Source: Dyadobacter bucti (GTDB lineage: Bacteria > Bacteroidota > Bacteroidia > Cytophagales > Spirosomataceae). Taken from it: a DNA stretch of 64,000 nt. This document shows, in pieces, positions 18,431 through 26,541 of the stretch. Positions within the stretch are counted from its first letter, which is position 1; the number at the start of each line of letters is the position of its first letter. The stretch lies in assembly GCF_005869225.1 (NCBI RefSeq), contig NZ_SWFP01000002.1, forward strand, positions 248,001 through 312,000, read 5' to 3'. The position numbers and the translations under genes are program-made. Under the pieces are notes generated by a model that saw only the letters and a program-made list of their open reading frames with translations, did no database searches and had not been told where the DNA came from.

Positions 18431-20008
18431 ATGGAAGAGCAGCAGAGCTTGTGGGAATTTATGGTACAGCAATCCGACAAGCTGTGGAGCCAGACCTTTG
18501 CGCATATCGGGCTTACCTGCATTTCACTTTTGGTAGCGGTCCTTTTCGGCCTGCCACTCGGGATCTGGATTGCGCAACGCAGAAAAGCTGCCTGGTTTGT
18601 ATTGGGTTTTGCGGGAATTTTACAAACTATTCCCAGTATTGCATTGCTCGGCTTTATGATCCCGCTTTTGGGCATCGGCGCTTTGCCGGCTATTACAGCG
18701 CTATTTTTATATGCTCTGCTTCCCATTATCCGAAATACTTATACCGGCATAAACGGCGTAGACCCTGCGATAACCGAATCGGCCAGGGGAATGGGGATGA
18801 GCAAATGGCAGATCCTTTTTAGCATAGAATTACCGCTGGCAATGCCCGTGATCCTTGCTGGGATCAGGACCGCTACTGTTGTGAACGTAGGTGTAGCCAC
18901 ATTGGCAGCGTATATCGCCGCCGGAGGACTGGGCGAATTTATTTTCGGCGGCATTGCTTTAAACAATTCGAACATGATCCTGGCCGGTGCGATTCCTTCA
19001 GCTTTGCTGGCCGTCATTTTTGACTTCCTGCTTTCTCTCGTCCAGAAATTGAATGTAAAACGGCTCCGGAAGGTATCGGTTTTTTTGCCAATCATACTGG
19101 TCACTCTGTCCTCATTTTATCTCACGCCTTTGTCTCAAAACGAAATTCTGGGCGGTTTTACCCCCGAATTTATGGGGCGGGAAGATGGCTATCTTGGCCT
19201 TAGATCCAAGTACCAGCTCAATATTCCGACGGTCGTGATCAGTGATGCGGTGATGTATAAGGCTGCTTTTGAAAAAAAGATCGATGTAATCAGCGGGTAC
19301 AGCACTGACGGCAGGCTCAAAGCCTATAACCTGGTAACTCTGGAAGATGATAAAAAGATTTTCCCGCCCTACAATGCCGCTCCCCTTATAAGGGAGGACG
19401 TTCTTGAAAGGTATCCCGAGTTACAGCATGCACTGGATCTGCTGGCTGGAAAAATCAATGATTCTGTCATGACAGAACTGAATTACAAAGTCGATTACCT
19501 CAAACAATCCCCCGAAAAAGTAGCACTGGACTTTTTGCTTTCCAAAGATCTCTATAAAAAACCAACTGACGGAAACAAAGGCGTTGTCCGTCTGGGCTCC
19601 AAGATTTTTGCAGAGCAGTACATTCTGGTCAATATGTACAAATTGTTAATTGAAGGTAATACAGAGCTGAAAGTGCAAACCAGGACAGGGCTGGGTGGAA
19701 CAAAAATCTGTTTCGATGCATTAACCAATAATGAAATTGACATGTACCCGGAATATACAGGAACAGGTCTGCTGGTTATTCTGAAACCCACCAGAACAAA
19801 GCTGAATGAAATTTCGGGAGACCGGGAAAAAGTGTTTGATTATGTCAAAAGTGAGTTCTCCCGTAAATACAGGCTGAACTGGCTCCGGCCGATCGGCTTT
19901 AATAACGCCTACGCCCTGATGATGAGGCGAACGCAGGCACAATCCTTGAATATTAAGAACATTTCAGATTTAAAAAATTATTCATCTAATGAAAACCACC
20001 AGCATTAG
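18431..20008 (+). CDS. egtU: ABC permease fused to a circularly permuted substrate-binding domain (EgtU-like)
   Basis: 525 residues. Residues 1-210 are the OpuC-type permease (TIPSIALLGFMIPLLGIG, then the coupling-helix segment DPAITESARGMGMSKWQ, and GGLGEFIFGGIAL). A further membrane segment at 215-232 places the rest in the periplasm. The binding domain is complete but its halves are swapped. Residues 241-378 hold what normally ends such a domain (FTPEFMGREDGYLGL, ISGYSTDGRLKAYNLV, LEDDKKIFPPYNAAPLIRE, LAGKINDSVMTELNYKVD). Residues 385-518 hold what normally begins it (VRLGSKIFAEQYILVNMYK, TGLGGTKICFDALT, IDMYPEYTGTGLL, IGFNNAYALMMRR, IKNISDLKNYS). In OpuCC, OsmF and EgtU the second block precedes the first. 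Its 3' end overlaps egtB by 20 bases. Ergothioneine as ligand is inferred from context and family. Confidence 0.85.
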   Translation: MEEQQSLWEFMVQQSDKLWSQTFAHIGLTCISLLVAVLFGLPLGIWIAQRRKAAWFVLGFAGILQTIPSIALLGFMIPLLGIGALPAITALFLYALLPIIRNTYTGINGVDPAITESARGMGMSKWQILFSIELPLAMPVILAGIRTATVVNVGVATLAAYIAAGGLGEFIFGGIALNNSNMILAGAIPSALLAVIFDFLLSLVQKLNVKRLRKVSVFLPIILVTLSSFYLTPLSQNEILGGFTPEFMGREDGYLGLRSKYQLNIPTVVISDAVMYKAAFEKKIDVISGYSTDGRLKAYNLVTLEDDKKIFPPYNAAPLIREDVLERYPELQHALDLLAGKINDSVMTELNYKVDYLKQSPEKVALDFLLSKDLYKKPTDGNKGVVRLGSKIFAEQYILVNMYKLLIEGNTELKVQTRTGLGGTKICFDALTNNEIDMYPEYTGTGLLVILKPTRTKLNEISGDREKVFDYVKSEFSRKYRLNWLRPIGFNNAYALMMRRTQAQSLNIKNISDLKNYSSNENHQH

Positions 20009-21146
20009 GGAAGCTTATCACAATGTCAGAAAGTACTCGGAACAGATTTGCGAACCATTGGAAACGGAGGATTATGTACCCCAGCCGGTTCCGTTCGTAA
20101 GCCCTCCGAAATGGCACCTGGCACATTCTACATGGTTTTTTGAAACATTTATACTGAAAGCCTTTATTTCCGACTACAAGGTTTTTAATGAAGATTTCAG
20201 TTTCCTTTTTAATAGTTATTACAACAACATCGGTAACCGGACGCTGCGAACGGACAGGGGAAATGTTACACGCCCGACGATCCGGAATGTGTATGCATAC
20301 CGTCAATATGTGGATCAGTGTATGCTGGATTTCATCGACAACCTGACGGACGAAACTGCTATTTCGCTCATTGAGCTTGGCCTACACCACGAACAGCAGC
20401 ACCAGGAATTGCTTGTCACGGATATCAAATACATTCTTGGACATAACCCATTGTTCCCTGTATACAAAGAGGGACGTAATCTTGTCGGCGACCAGAATCA
20501 GGATTTCGGTTTTCTGACCATTCCCGAGGGTGTTTACGAAATCGGTTTTGAAGGCGAGGGTTTTTGTTTTGACAATGAGCTTGGCCGGCACAAGGTATAT
20601 CTCAACCAATTCGAGATCAGTAAGTCTCTGGTTACCAATGCCGATTATATCGCTTTTATGGAATCAGGCGGATATCAGGATTTCAATTTATGGCTGGACG
20701 AAGGCTGGTCGTGGGTGAATGAAAACAAGATGCAGGCACCGATGTATTGGTATAACATAGAAGGCGAGTGGCATTACTTTACGCTCTCGGGGCTGCAAAG
20801 AGTCAATCCGGACGCGATTTTAAGCCATGTCAACTTTTTCGAGGCATCTGCTTTTGCACAATGGAAAAACATGAGGCTGCCCACGGAATTGGAGTGGGAA
20901 ACTGCTTCCGCACAATTGAACTGGGGATTACGCTGGGAATGGACGAACAGTGCCTACCTCCCCTACCCTGGTTTTTCAAAGGCAGCCGGTGCCGTGGGTG
21001 AGTACAACGGAAAATTTATGGTGAATCAAATGGTTCTGAGGGGGGCGTCGGTGGCAACATCCCCGATGCACAGCCGTAAAACTTACCGGAATTTTTTTCA
21101 TGCGCACGAGCGCTGGCAGTACACCGGTATCCGGCTGGTGAAGTAA
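19989..21146 (+). CDS. egtB: Ergothioneine biosynthesis iron(II) sulfoxide synthase EgtB
   Basis: A 385-residue non-haem iron enzyme that joins a thiol (gamma-glutamylcysteine or cysteine) to hercynine using O2. An N-terminal DinB_2 domain carries the iron ligands: the HxxxHxE motif HHEQQHQE (His134, His138) and a third His at 46 in KWHLAHSTWFFE. The C-terminal formylglycine-generating-enzyme-like domain contains PTELEWETASAQLNWG and ends in the usual TYRNFFHAHERWQYTGIRL. egtA and egtC are not here, so the enzyme may take cysteine directly or the other genes are elsewhere. The start codon lies inside the 3' end of the permease gene (20-base overlap), and egtD follows 18 bases downstream. Confidence 0.93.
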   Translation: MKTTSIREAYHNVRKYSEQICEPLETEDYVPQPVPFVSPPKWHLAHSTWFFETFILKAFISDYKVFNEDFSFLFNSYYNNIGNRTLRTDRGNVTRPTIRNVYAYRQYVDQCMLDFIDNLTDETAISLIELGLHHEQQHQELLVTDIKYILGHNPLFPVYKEGRNLVGDQNQDFGFLTIPEGVYEIGFEGEGFCFDNELGRHKVYLNQFEISKSLVTNADYIAFMESGGYQDFNLWLDEGWSWVNENKMQAPMYWYNIEGEWHYFTLSGLQRVNPDAILSHVNFFEASAFAQWKNMRLPTELEWETASAQLNWGLRWEWTNSAYLPYPGFSKAAGAVGEYNGKFMVNQMVLRGASVATSPMHSRKTYRNFFHAHERWQYTGIRLVK

Positions 21147-21164
21147 ACGATTTAACATCCCATT

Positions 21165-22106
21165 ATGTCAGACAATACTTTTGCAAAAGATATACATAAA
21201 GGTCTATCTGCGCCCCTCAAACATATTTCTTCCAAATATTTTTACGACGATATAGGCAGCGGCATTTTTCAGGAAATCATGAAAATGCCGGAGTACTACC
21301 CCACTGCCTGCGAGTTTGAGATCTTGTCCATGCAAGGATCAGAGATTATTCAGAAGCTGGATTTCAATGCGCCTTTTAACATCGTCGAGTTCGGGGCTGG
21401 TGACGGTATCAAAACACGACAGCTGCTCAAAAAACTGGTAGAGACAAATGTCGATTTTTCCTACGTCCCGATCGACATATCAAAAAAGGCGATTGAAGCA
21501 CTTGAAGCAAACATGCTGGAACATCTGCCTGATCTGAAAATACGGCCGATGATCGGGAATTACTTTTCAATGATAGAAGAATTATCGCATTCCGGCGTAC
21601 CAAGCCTGTTTCTTTTTCTCGGAGGCAACATCGGAAATTACGAAGTGCATGAAGTGAACAGTCTTCTTGCGAGCTTCAATCAATGTATGAAGACAGGGGA
21701 CAAACTGCTCACGGGATTCGATCTGCAAAAGAACCCCTCGACGATACGTTACGCGTACGACGACCCAAAAGGAATAACAAAAGCATTCAATATCAATCTT
21801 TTACATAGGATCAATCGCGAACTTGGAGGTAATTTCAAAACCAGCCAGTTTGATTTTTATTCCTTTTACAATCCGGTGAACGGAGAAGTGAGAAGCTATC
21901 TGGTAAGCCTCGTCAAACAAAAGGTGCATATCCAGCGAACCGATAAATGTTATGATTTTGAACAAAACGAACTGATTCGGACGGAGCTTTCGAAAAAATA
22001 TACATTACCTGAAATCGAAAATAGTGCCTCTGCAAACGGGTTTACAGTCATGGAGCATTTCCTTGATTGCAAACATTATTTTACCGATAGCTTATGGGTA
22101 AAATGA
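21165..22106 (+). CDS. egtD: L-histidine N(alpha)-methyltransferase EgtD
   Basis: A 313-residue SAM-dependent enzyme that trimethylates histidine to hercynine, the first step of ergothioneine synthesis. It belongs to Methyltransf_33: LSAPLKHISSKYFYDDIGSGIFQEI at the N-terminus, the SAM loop IVEFGAGDGIKTRQLL, then YVPIDISKKAI, LFLFLGGNIGNYE and GDKLLTGFDLQKNP. These match EgtD closely. Together with EgtB it supplies the core of the aerobic pathway. No lyase (EgtE) gene is adjacent; in many bacteria that step is done by a non-clustered PLP enzyme. It is the last gene of the run that starts at 17471. Confidence 0.95.
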   Translation: MSDNTFAKDIHKGLSAPLKHISSKYFYDDIGSGIFQEIMKMPEYYPTACEFEILSMQGSEIIQKLDFNAPFNIVEFGAGDGIKTRQLLKKLVETNVDFSYVPIDISKKAIEALEANMLEHLPDLKIRPMIGNYFSMIEELSHSGVPSLFLFLGGNIGNYEVHEVNSLLASFNQCMKTGDKLLTGFDLQKNPSTIRYAYDDPKGITKAFNINLLHRINRELGGNFKTSQFDFYSFYNPVNGEVRSYLVSLVKQKVHIQRTDKCYDFEQNELIRTELSKKYTLPEIENSASANGFTVMEHFLDCKHYFTDSLWVK

Positions 22107-22117
22107 ACTCCGCTTCG

Positions 22118-22142
22118 TATACAAATTAGCCCGTTTTGTATA
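22118..22142. promoter_or_regulatory. Dyad TATACAAA-N9-TTTGTATA, candidate operator
   Basis: A perfect 8-bp inverted repeat with a 9-base spacer lies in the 99-base gap between egtD and the aldo/keto reductase gene. It is AT-rich with no T-run, so it resembles a regulator site more than a terminator. The binding protein is unknown. Confidence 0.5.
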
Positions 22143-22143
22143 A

Positions 22144-22158
22144 CCTGTTCGCAACAGG
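22144..22158. promoter_or_regulatory. Dyad CCTGTT-CGC-AACAGG upstream of the aldo/keto reductase
   Basis: A perfect 6-bp inverted repeat with a 3-base spacer, directly before AACCTTTG (22165-22172), a one-mismatch version of the TAnnTTTG promoter box. The position, just upstream of a likely -7 element, would suit an operator. Confidence 0.4.
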
Positions 22159-22205
22159 AAAAGCAACCTTTGTGCTGTAATCATTGCAACATTAAAAATT
22201 AAATA

Positions 22206-23216
22206 ATGAGCAGCATCAAAAAAATCAAGTTAGGAAGTCAGGGCCTGGAAGTTCCCGTGCAGGGACTCGGTTGTATGGGCATGACGTCACTGGCCGGAAA
22301 CGATATTTACGGCCAAGCAAATGAAACGGAATCCATAGCCACCATTCACCGTGCGCTGGAACTGGGCGTCAATTTTCTTGACACGGCCGACCTTTACGGT
22401 CCGTTATTAAATGAAAGGCTCTTACAGAAGGCATTAGGCACGAATCGTGAGAAATATATTGTCGCTACCAAATTCGGATACGAAGTTGATGACGACGAAC
22501 AGCTTACGTGGCGTATCAATGGCCAGCCCGATTATGTAAAAAAATCGGCAGAACGTTCGCTTAAAAACCTTGGAACGGATTACATAGACCTGTATTATTT
22601 GCACAGGGTAGATCCTGAAACGCCGATCGAAGATACAGTTGGTGCAATGGCCGAGCTTGTTCAGTCAGGCAAGGTGAGGTATATCGGCCTGTCGGAAGTT
22701 TCGGCAGCCACCTTGCGCAAAGCGCATGCGGTTCATCCCGTCACTGCAGTTCAGACAGAGTACTCTTTGTTTGAACGCAGTCCGGAAGACAATGGAATCC
22801 TGGAAACCTTGCATGAACTGGGCATCGGCTTTGTATCCTATTCACCCCTGGGCCGGGGTTTTCTGACCGGGGACATCAAAACGCCCGATGATTTTCCAGC
22901 CAACGATTTCCGTCGCACCATTCCGCGTTTTCAGGGTGAAAATTTTTATAAAAATCTGGAACTGGTAACTGAAATCGGGAAACTCGCATCGGAAAAGGGC
23001 ATTACGCCATCACAGCTGGCCATTGCCTGGACGCTCGCAAAAGGTACCGTACCCATTCCGGGAACAAAAAAAGTCAAGTATGTGGAAGACAATATTGCTG
23101 CAAGTGATGTTATACTGACGGAAAAGGAACTTGCGCATCTGGAATCCATAGTTCCAAGCGGAGCTGCTCTCGGCGACCGCTACGACCAGAATGCGATGGC
23201 CGGCGTAAATCTGTAA
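22206..23216 (+). CDS. Aldo/keto reductase
   Basis: A 336-residue NADPH-dependent (beta/alpha)8 reductase. The catalytic tetrad is visible: Asp and Tyr in [11 protein letters not shown], Lys in VATKFGYE and His in [23 protein letters not shown] at the N-terminus and [16 protein letters not shown] near the C-terminus (cofactor phosphate loop) place it in the AKR13-like group, whose members reduce a range of aldehydes and ketones. It lies 99 bases after egtD with its own candidate promoter and two dyads, and 67 bases before an AraC-type regulator on the same strand, a frequent pairing. The substrate is unknown. Confidence 0.92.
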   Translation: MSSIKKIKLGSQGLEVPVQGLGCMGMTSLAGNDIYGQANETESIATIHRALELGVNFLDTADLYGPLLNERLLQKALGTNREKYIVATKFGYEVDDDEQLTWRINGQPDYVKKSAERSLKNLGTDYIDLYYLHRVDPETPIEDTVGAMAELVQSGKVRYIGLSEVSAATLRKAHAVHPVTAVQTEYSLFERSPEDNGILETLHELGIGFVSYSPLGRGFLTGDIKTPDDFPANDFRRTIPRFQGENFYKNLELVTEIGKLASEKGITPSQLAIAWTLAKGTVPIPGTKKVKYVEDNIAASDVILTEKELAHLESIVPSGAALGDRYDQNAMAGVNL

Positions 23217-23283
23217 TTAAAAAATAAAAAAAACATCGCCTGAACCGCTGATTATCAACTCCTTATCCGAATACAACCGGATC

Positions 23284-24147
23284 ATGGGCTTACCACAGCC
23301 CGAGCATCCGCTGATCAGCGTGCTGGACATCGGATGCCGGCAGGAAATTCCGGACCTGCCGGGCGATAAGCTGATCTATAATTTCTACGGCATTTTTTTA
23401 AAGAGAAATATCGGAAACGGGCTGGGCTATGGCCGCAAGTATTACGATTTCAGCAATGGGGTCATGGGTTTTTCTTTGCCAAAACAGGTATTCACCCTGG
23501 ACAGGGAAATGGATTATTCTAAAATAACCGGGTGGATGCTGCTGATCCACCCGGATTTTTTGCGAAAGTACCCGGTAGCCAAGAAAATTGCCAGCTACGG
23601 TTTTTTCTCCTATCATCTCCATGAAGCATTGCATCTTTCCGAAAAAGAGGAAAAACTGATTGACGGGATTATGCGGAATATCCGGGACGAGTACAGCCAG
23701 CAAATTGACGGGTATAGTCAGGATGTAATCGTTTCTCACATCGAGCTACTTCTCAACTATGCTAACCGATTCTACAACAGGCAGTTTATTACCCGCAGCA
23801 ATGCAGAACAAGAGCCTGTTGCCCGTTTCGAACAACTGGTTTCACAGATTTTCAGTGAAGATCAAATCAGCAGGATACCCGGTGTTAATGATCTTGCGGA
23901 GCAAATGAATGTATCCCCACACTACCTCAGCGACATGCTCCGCTCGCTCACAGGCATGAGTGCGCAGCAGCATATTCATAATCAACTGATCGAAAAAGCC
24001 AAGGAAATCCTCCTGACTACGAACCTGTCGATCAACGAAACTGCTTACAACCTGGGTTTCGAGTATCCGCAATATTTTAACCGGTTGTTCAAAAGCAAGA
24101 CAGGGCTGACACCGGCAGCATTCAGGAAGGATTTTGTTGGTAATTAA
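23284..24147 (+). CDS. AraC family transcriptional regulator
   Basis: A 287-residue regulator. Residues 1-170 form a sensing/dimerisation region with cupin-like strands (FYGIFLKRNIGNGLGYGRKYYDF, GVMGFSLPKQVFTL), common in Bacteroidota AraC proteins. The C-terminal domain (about 190-285) has the two helix-turn-helix units: VNDLAEQMNVSPHYLSDMLR, and INETAYNLGFEYPQYFNRLFK, ending with GLTPAAFRK. It directly follows the aldo/keto reductase gene and probably regulates it; the dyads at 22118-22158 are candidate sites (inference). Confidence 0.9.
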   Translation: MGLPQPEHPLISVLDIGCRQEIPDLPGDKLIYNFYGIFLKRNIGNGLGYGRKYYDFSNGVMGFSLPKQVFTLDREMDYSKITGWMLLIHPDFLRKYPVAKKIASYGFFSYHLHEALHLSEKEEKLIDGIMRNIRDEYSQQIDGYSQDVIVSHIELLLNYANRFYNRQFITRSNAEQEPVARFEQLVSQIFSEDQISRIPGVNDLAEQMNVSPHYLSDMLRSLTGMSAQQHIHNQLIEKAKEILLTTNLSINETAYNLGFEYPQYFNRLFKSKTGLTPAAFRKDFVGN

Positions 24148-24190
24148 TGTCAGAGGCAAGTTCAAAAATAGGCCGATCCCAGCGTTGGGG

Positions 24191-24205
24191 GTAGGTGGAA
24201 CCTAC
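24191..24205. terminator. Small hairpin at a convergent junction
   Basis: GTAGGT (24191-24196) and ACCTAC (24200-24205) with a GGA loop, in the 94-base spacer between convergent genes. No T-run follows, so the terminator role is only suggested by position. Confidence 0.35.
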
Positions 24206-24241
24206 GCCTGACCAAAGGATTTTGAAAGAAAAATGGGCATT

Positions 24242-26101
24242 CTAGTTCCCTATCACCACTCTGACCGGATGTCTCCAACCGTTGCGCAGTTCGACGATTA
24301 GCAAATAACTGCCGTTGGAAAAATTATGTAAATCGATTGATTCAAATATCTTTCCGGAATAAAATACTTGCCTGCCCATCTGATCCAATAGTTGCGCGCT
24401 TTTAAACAAGGACGGATTTTTCAATTCAATCGTAAACTTATCATTTGCAGGATTTGGATATATTTTCACCTCTTCATGAGACGTTAATCCAGCAAAATGA
24501 ACCGACCGAATCGTGCTGTATGAATAAGTGCGATCCTGATCTACCATTTTCAGCCGATACAGGTTTTTGCCGTCTCTCGGGGTTAAGTCCAGAAAATGGT
24601 ATTCAACAGAATTAATTGTGTATTCAGCCGCTTTTACAGATTCAATTTGTTCCCATCTTTTCCCATCGCTACTTCGCTGTATTTCAAAACCATAACTGTT
24701 TATTTCTGACCCGGTTTGCCAATCCAAGCGAACATGATTTTCAAAGGATTTTACATCAAATGAAATCAGCTCCACTGGTAACGCAGCATCATTATTATAC
24801 CTCACCAAGGCAAAATTATAGTCGGAACCATTCCTGGAATAGCCTCCCACAACAATTTTTCCATCCTTTTGAAGAGCCACGGCTGTTCCGAAATCCCAGT
24901 TTCCAGCGATATCTGTTATGACTCTTCCATTATTACCAAAAGTAACATCGTGCTGCCCATCCGAATTAAATCTTACTAATGCAAAATCCAGCGTAGTACC
25001 AGCCTGAACTGCGGTGTAACCAAGCGCCAAGATCTTGTTATCCGGCTGTACAACTAGAGACATTGCAATATCCGACGTAGTGTCGAAAGATACCAGCACA
25101 ATCCCTTTAGAGCCAAAAGTGTTATCAAAAGATCCATCCGAATTAAACCTCACCAATGCAAAGTCCTCATATCCCCCAAATACAGCTTTGGTTTTGCCTG
25201 AGATTAAAATTCTTCCATTTGATTGAATAGTAATAGCGTGCGCAGTACTCTCAGCTCCAACATCCGCAATCGTAGTGCCATTAGCTCCAAACGAGCTGTC
25301 CAGGCCGCCATCTTCATTTAGTCTGGATACAAAAAAGACGTTTTTGTAGACATCTTCCTCGAAATCATAAATCTCTGTAAATCCGGTTGCCAAAATCCTT
25401 CCATCCGGTTGTAAGGCCATGCCTCTCACAGACTGCCAAAAACCCAGATCACCCAAATTAATACTAACACTGCCATTAGCGCCAAAACTTGTATCAATAT
25501 TTCCATTGCTCTCGTATCTTGCAAAAGCCAGATTATGATCCGGGAAACCAGAAGTGTCAATAGTATATCCCGCCAAGATTAATTTCCCATTTGGGAGGAT
25601 CACGATCTGATTTGCTTTCTCATCGCTGGCGTTGAAATCAGTTGTTACAATTCCACCTGAACCAAAAGTCAAATCCCGCGCACCATATTTAGTCAGTCTT
25701 ACCATTGCAAAGTCATAATCGTATCCATTGTGAGCGCAACCAGCTATTACAATTTTGCCATCTGGCTGAATTACTCCACAAAAAGCCTGATCAAATGCAA
25801 TTTCATAGATCTGTATTTTTGAAATTCCATTTACTCCAAAAGATCCATCCAGTGATCCATTCGCCATGTATCGAATGATCGTCATGTAACTTTGGCCTTG
25901 CTGGGATGTTGAGTACCCTACTGCAACAATTTTTCCGTCATTTTGAATTAAGACGGAACACACCTGATTATAAATCTGATCAACATCCGTGACAACCTTC
26001 CCCCCCTGTCCAAAAGTCTGATCCAGGGAACCTGGTTGTCCGTATAGTTTGATAGTACAAAAAAATGTAAACAGCAAAATTACAGTATAATTCCTTTCCA
26101 T
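24242..26101 (-). CDS. Delta-60 repeat protein with type IX secretion C-terminal domain
   Basis: A 619-residue secreted protein. After a signal peptide (NYTVILLFTFFCTIKLYG) come seven delta-60 repeats (TIGR02608 type), each marked by a T/S-F-G motif followed by a strand and then PDGKI-like residues (LDQTFGQGGKV, LDGSFGVNGIS, RDLTFGSGGIV and four more); these form a propeller-like fold. Residues at about 455-530 are an Ig-like adapter (LISFDVKSFENHVRLDWQTGSEINSYG), and the last 75 or so residues are a type A T9SS sorting domain (IYPNPANDKFTIEL to the LIVELRNGWRHPVRVV end). It is therefore surface-attached or released through the T9SS. Its ligand is unknown. Confidence 0.9.
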   Translation of the reverse strand: MERNYTVILLFTFFCTIKLYGQPGSLDQTFGQGGKVVTDVDQIYNQVCSVLIQNDGKIVAVGYSTSQQGQSYMTIIRYMANGSLDGSFGVNGISKIQIYEIAFDQAFCGVIQPDGKIVIAGCAHNGYDYDFAMVRLTKYGARDLTFGSGGIVTTDFNASDEKANQIVILPNGKLILAGYTIDTSGFPDHNLAFARYESNGNIDTSFGANGSVSINLGDLGFWQSVRGMALQPDGRILATGFTEIYDFEEDVYKNVFFVSRLNEDGGLDSSFGANGTTIADVGAESTAHAITIQSNGRILISGKTKAVFGGYEDFALVRFNSDGSFDNTFGSKGIVLVSFDTTSDIAMSLVVQPDNKILALGYTAVQAGTTLDFALVRFNSDGQHDVTFGNNGRVITDIAGNWDFGTAVALQKDGKIVVGGYSRNGSDYNFALVRYNNDAALPVELISFDVKSFENHVRLDWQTGSEINSYGFEIQRSSDGKRWEQIESVKAAEYTINSVEYHFLDLTPRDGKNLYRLKMVDQDRTYSYSTIRSVHFAGLTSHEEVKIYPNPANDKFTIELKNPSLFKSAQLLDQMGRQVFYSGKIFESIDLHNFSNGSYLLIVELRNGWRHPVRVVIGN

Positions 26102-26304
26102 ATTCGTGCTTTTATGTTGAATGATGAATTGAAATTATATGGGATGTAATGTAAACTGTAAAAGAATTACCAGACGGTAGGAATAGTTATCCAACGCATT
26201 TGCGATCTGTTGTATGTCTTTGAGCAGGTGCGTGAATAATTACATAACCTGGGCCCCGCCAGATTTCCAACCGGCACCTGTAATGCGGATACGCTTTTTT
26301 CATA

Positions 26305-26321
26305 ACCGGTCACAGACCGGT
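26305..26321. other. Perfect 7-bp hairpin ACCGGTC/GACCGGT
   Basis: Three-base loop; first of two adjacent hairpins. The arms also contain the self-complementary hexamer ACCGGT twice. No function known. Confidence 0.5.
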
Positions 26322-26328
26322 GTAACTC

Positions 26329-26351
26329 GAACGTAGGCCACGCCTACGTTC
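26329..26351. other. Perfect 9-bp hairpin GAACGTAGG/CCTACGTTC
   Basis: Five-base loop; second of the pair, 7 bases from the first. The core GTAGG...CCTAC recurs in the hairpin at 24191-24205. No function known. Confidence 0.5.
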
Positions 26352-26541
26352 AACTTCTCACAAGTAATTGCAATATTTCCTCAACCTACCACTGTTAGGT
26401 TTCTTATCGAAAGGATCGCTCTTGAAGATTACCTGGCAGCCGTTCTGAATTGTTGCATTTCGAAACGTTTTAAACTGAACTAACGTAACGGTACTGCCTA
26501 TACTCCAGAACTATTATGCCTCGGTGCACCAAAGCATCATC

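Larger units (their letters stand above)
26102..26541. other. Intergenic region with two strong hairpins
   Basis: The 440 bases between the delta-60 gene (its 5' side) and the NtrC-type gene (its 3' side) contain no supported gene. Two adjacent perfect stems stand out: ACCGGTC-ACA-GACCGGT (26305-26321) and GAACGTAGG-CCACG-CCTACGTTC (26329-26351). Neither has a T-run. They could end or process the NtrC operon transcript, or mark an undetected small RNA; nothing else is recognised. Confidence 0.5.

Noticed and set aside
17471..20008. Simple assignment as glycine betaine/choline transporter
   Set aside because: Fusion with egtB/egtD by overlap and zero spacing makes ergothioneine or a related betaine more likely; still to be tested by ligand binding.
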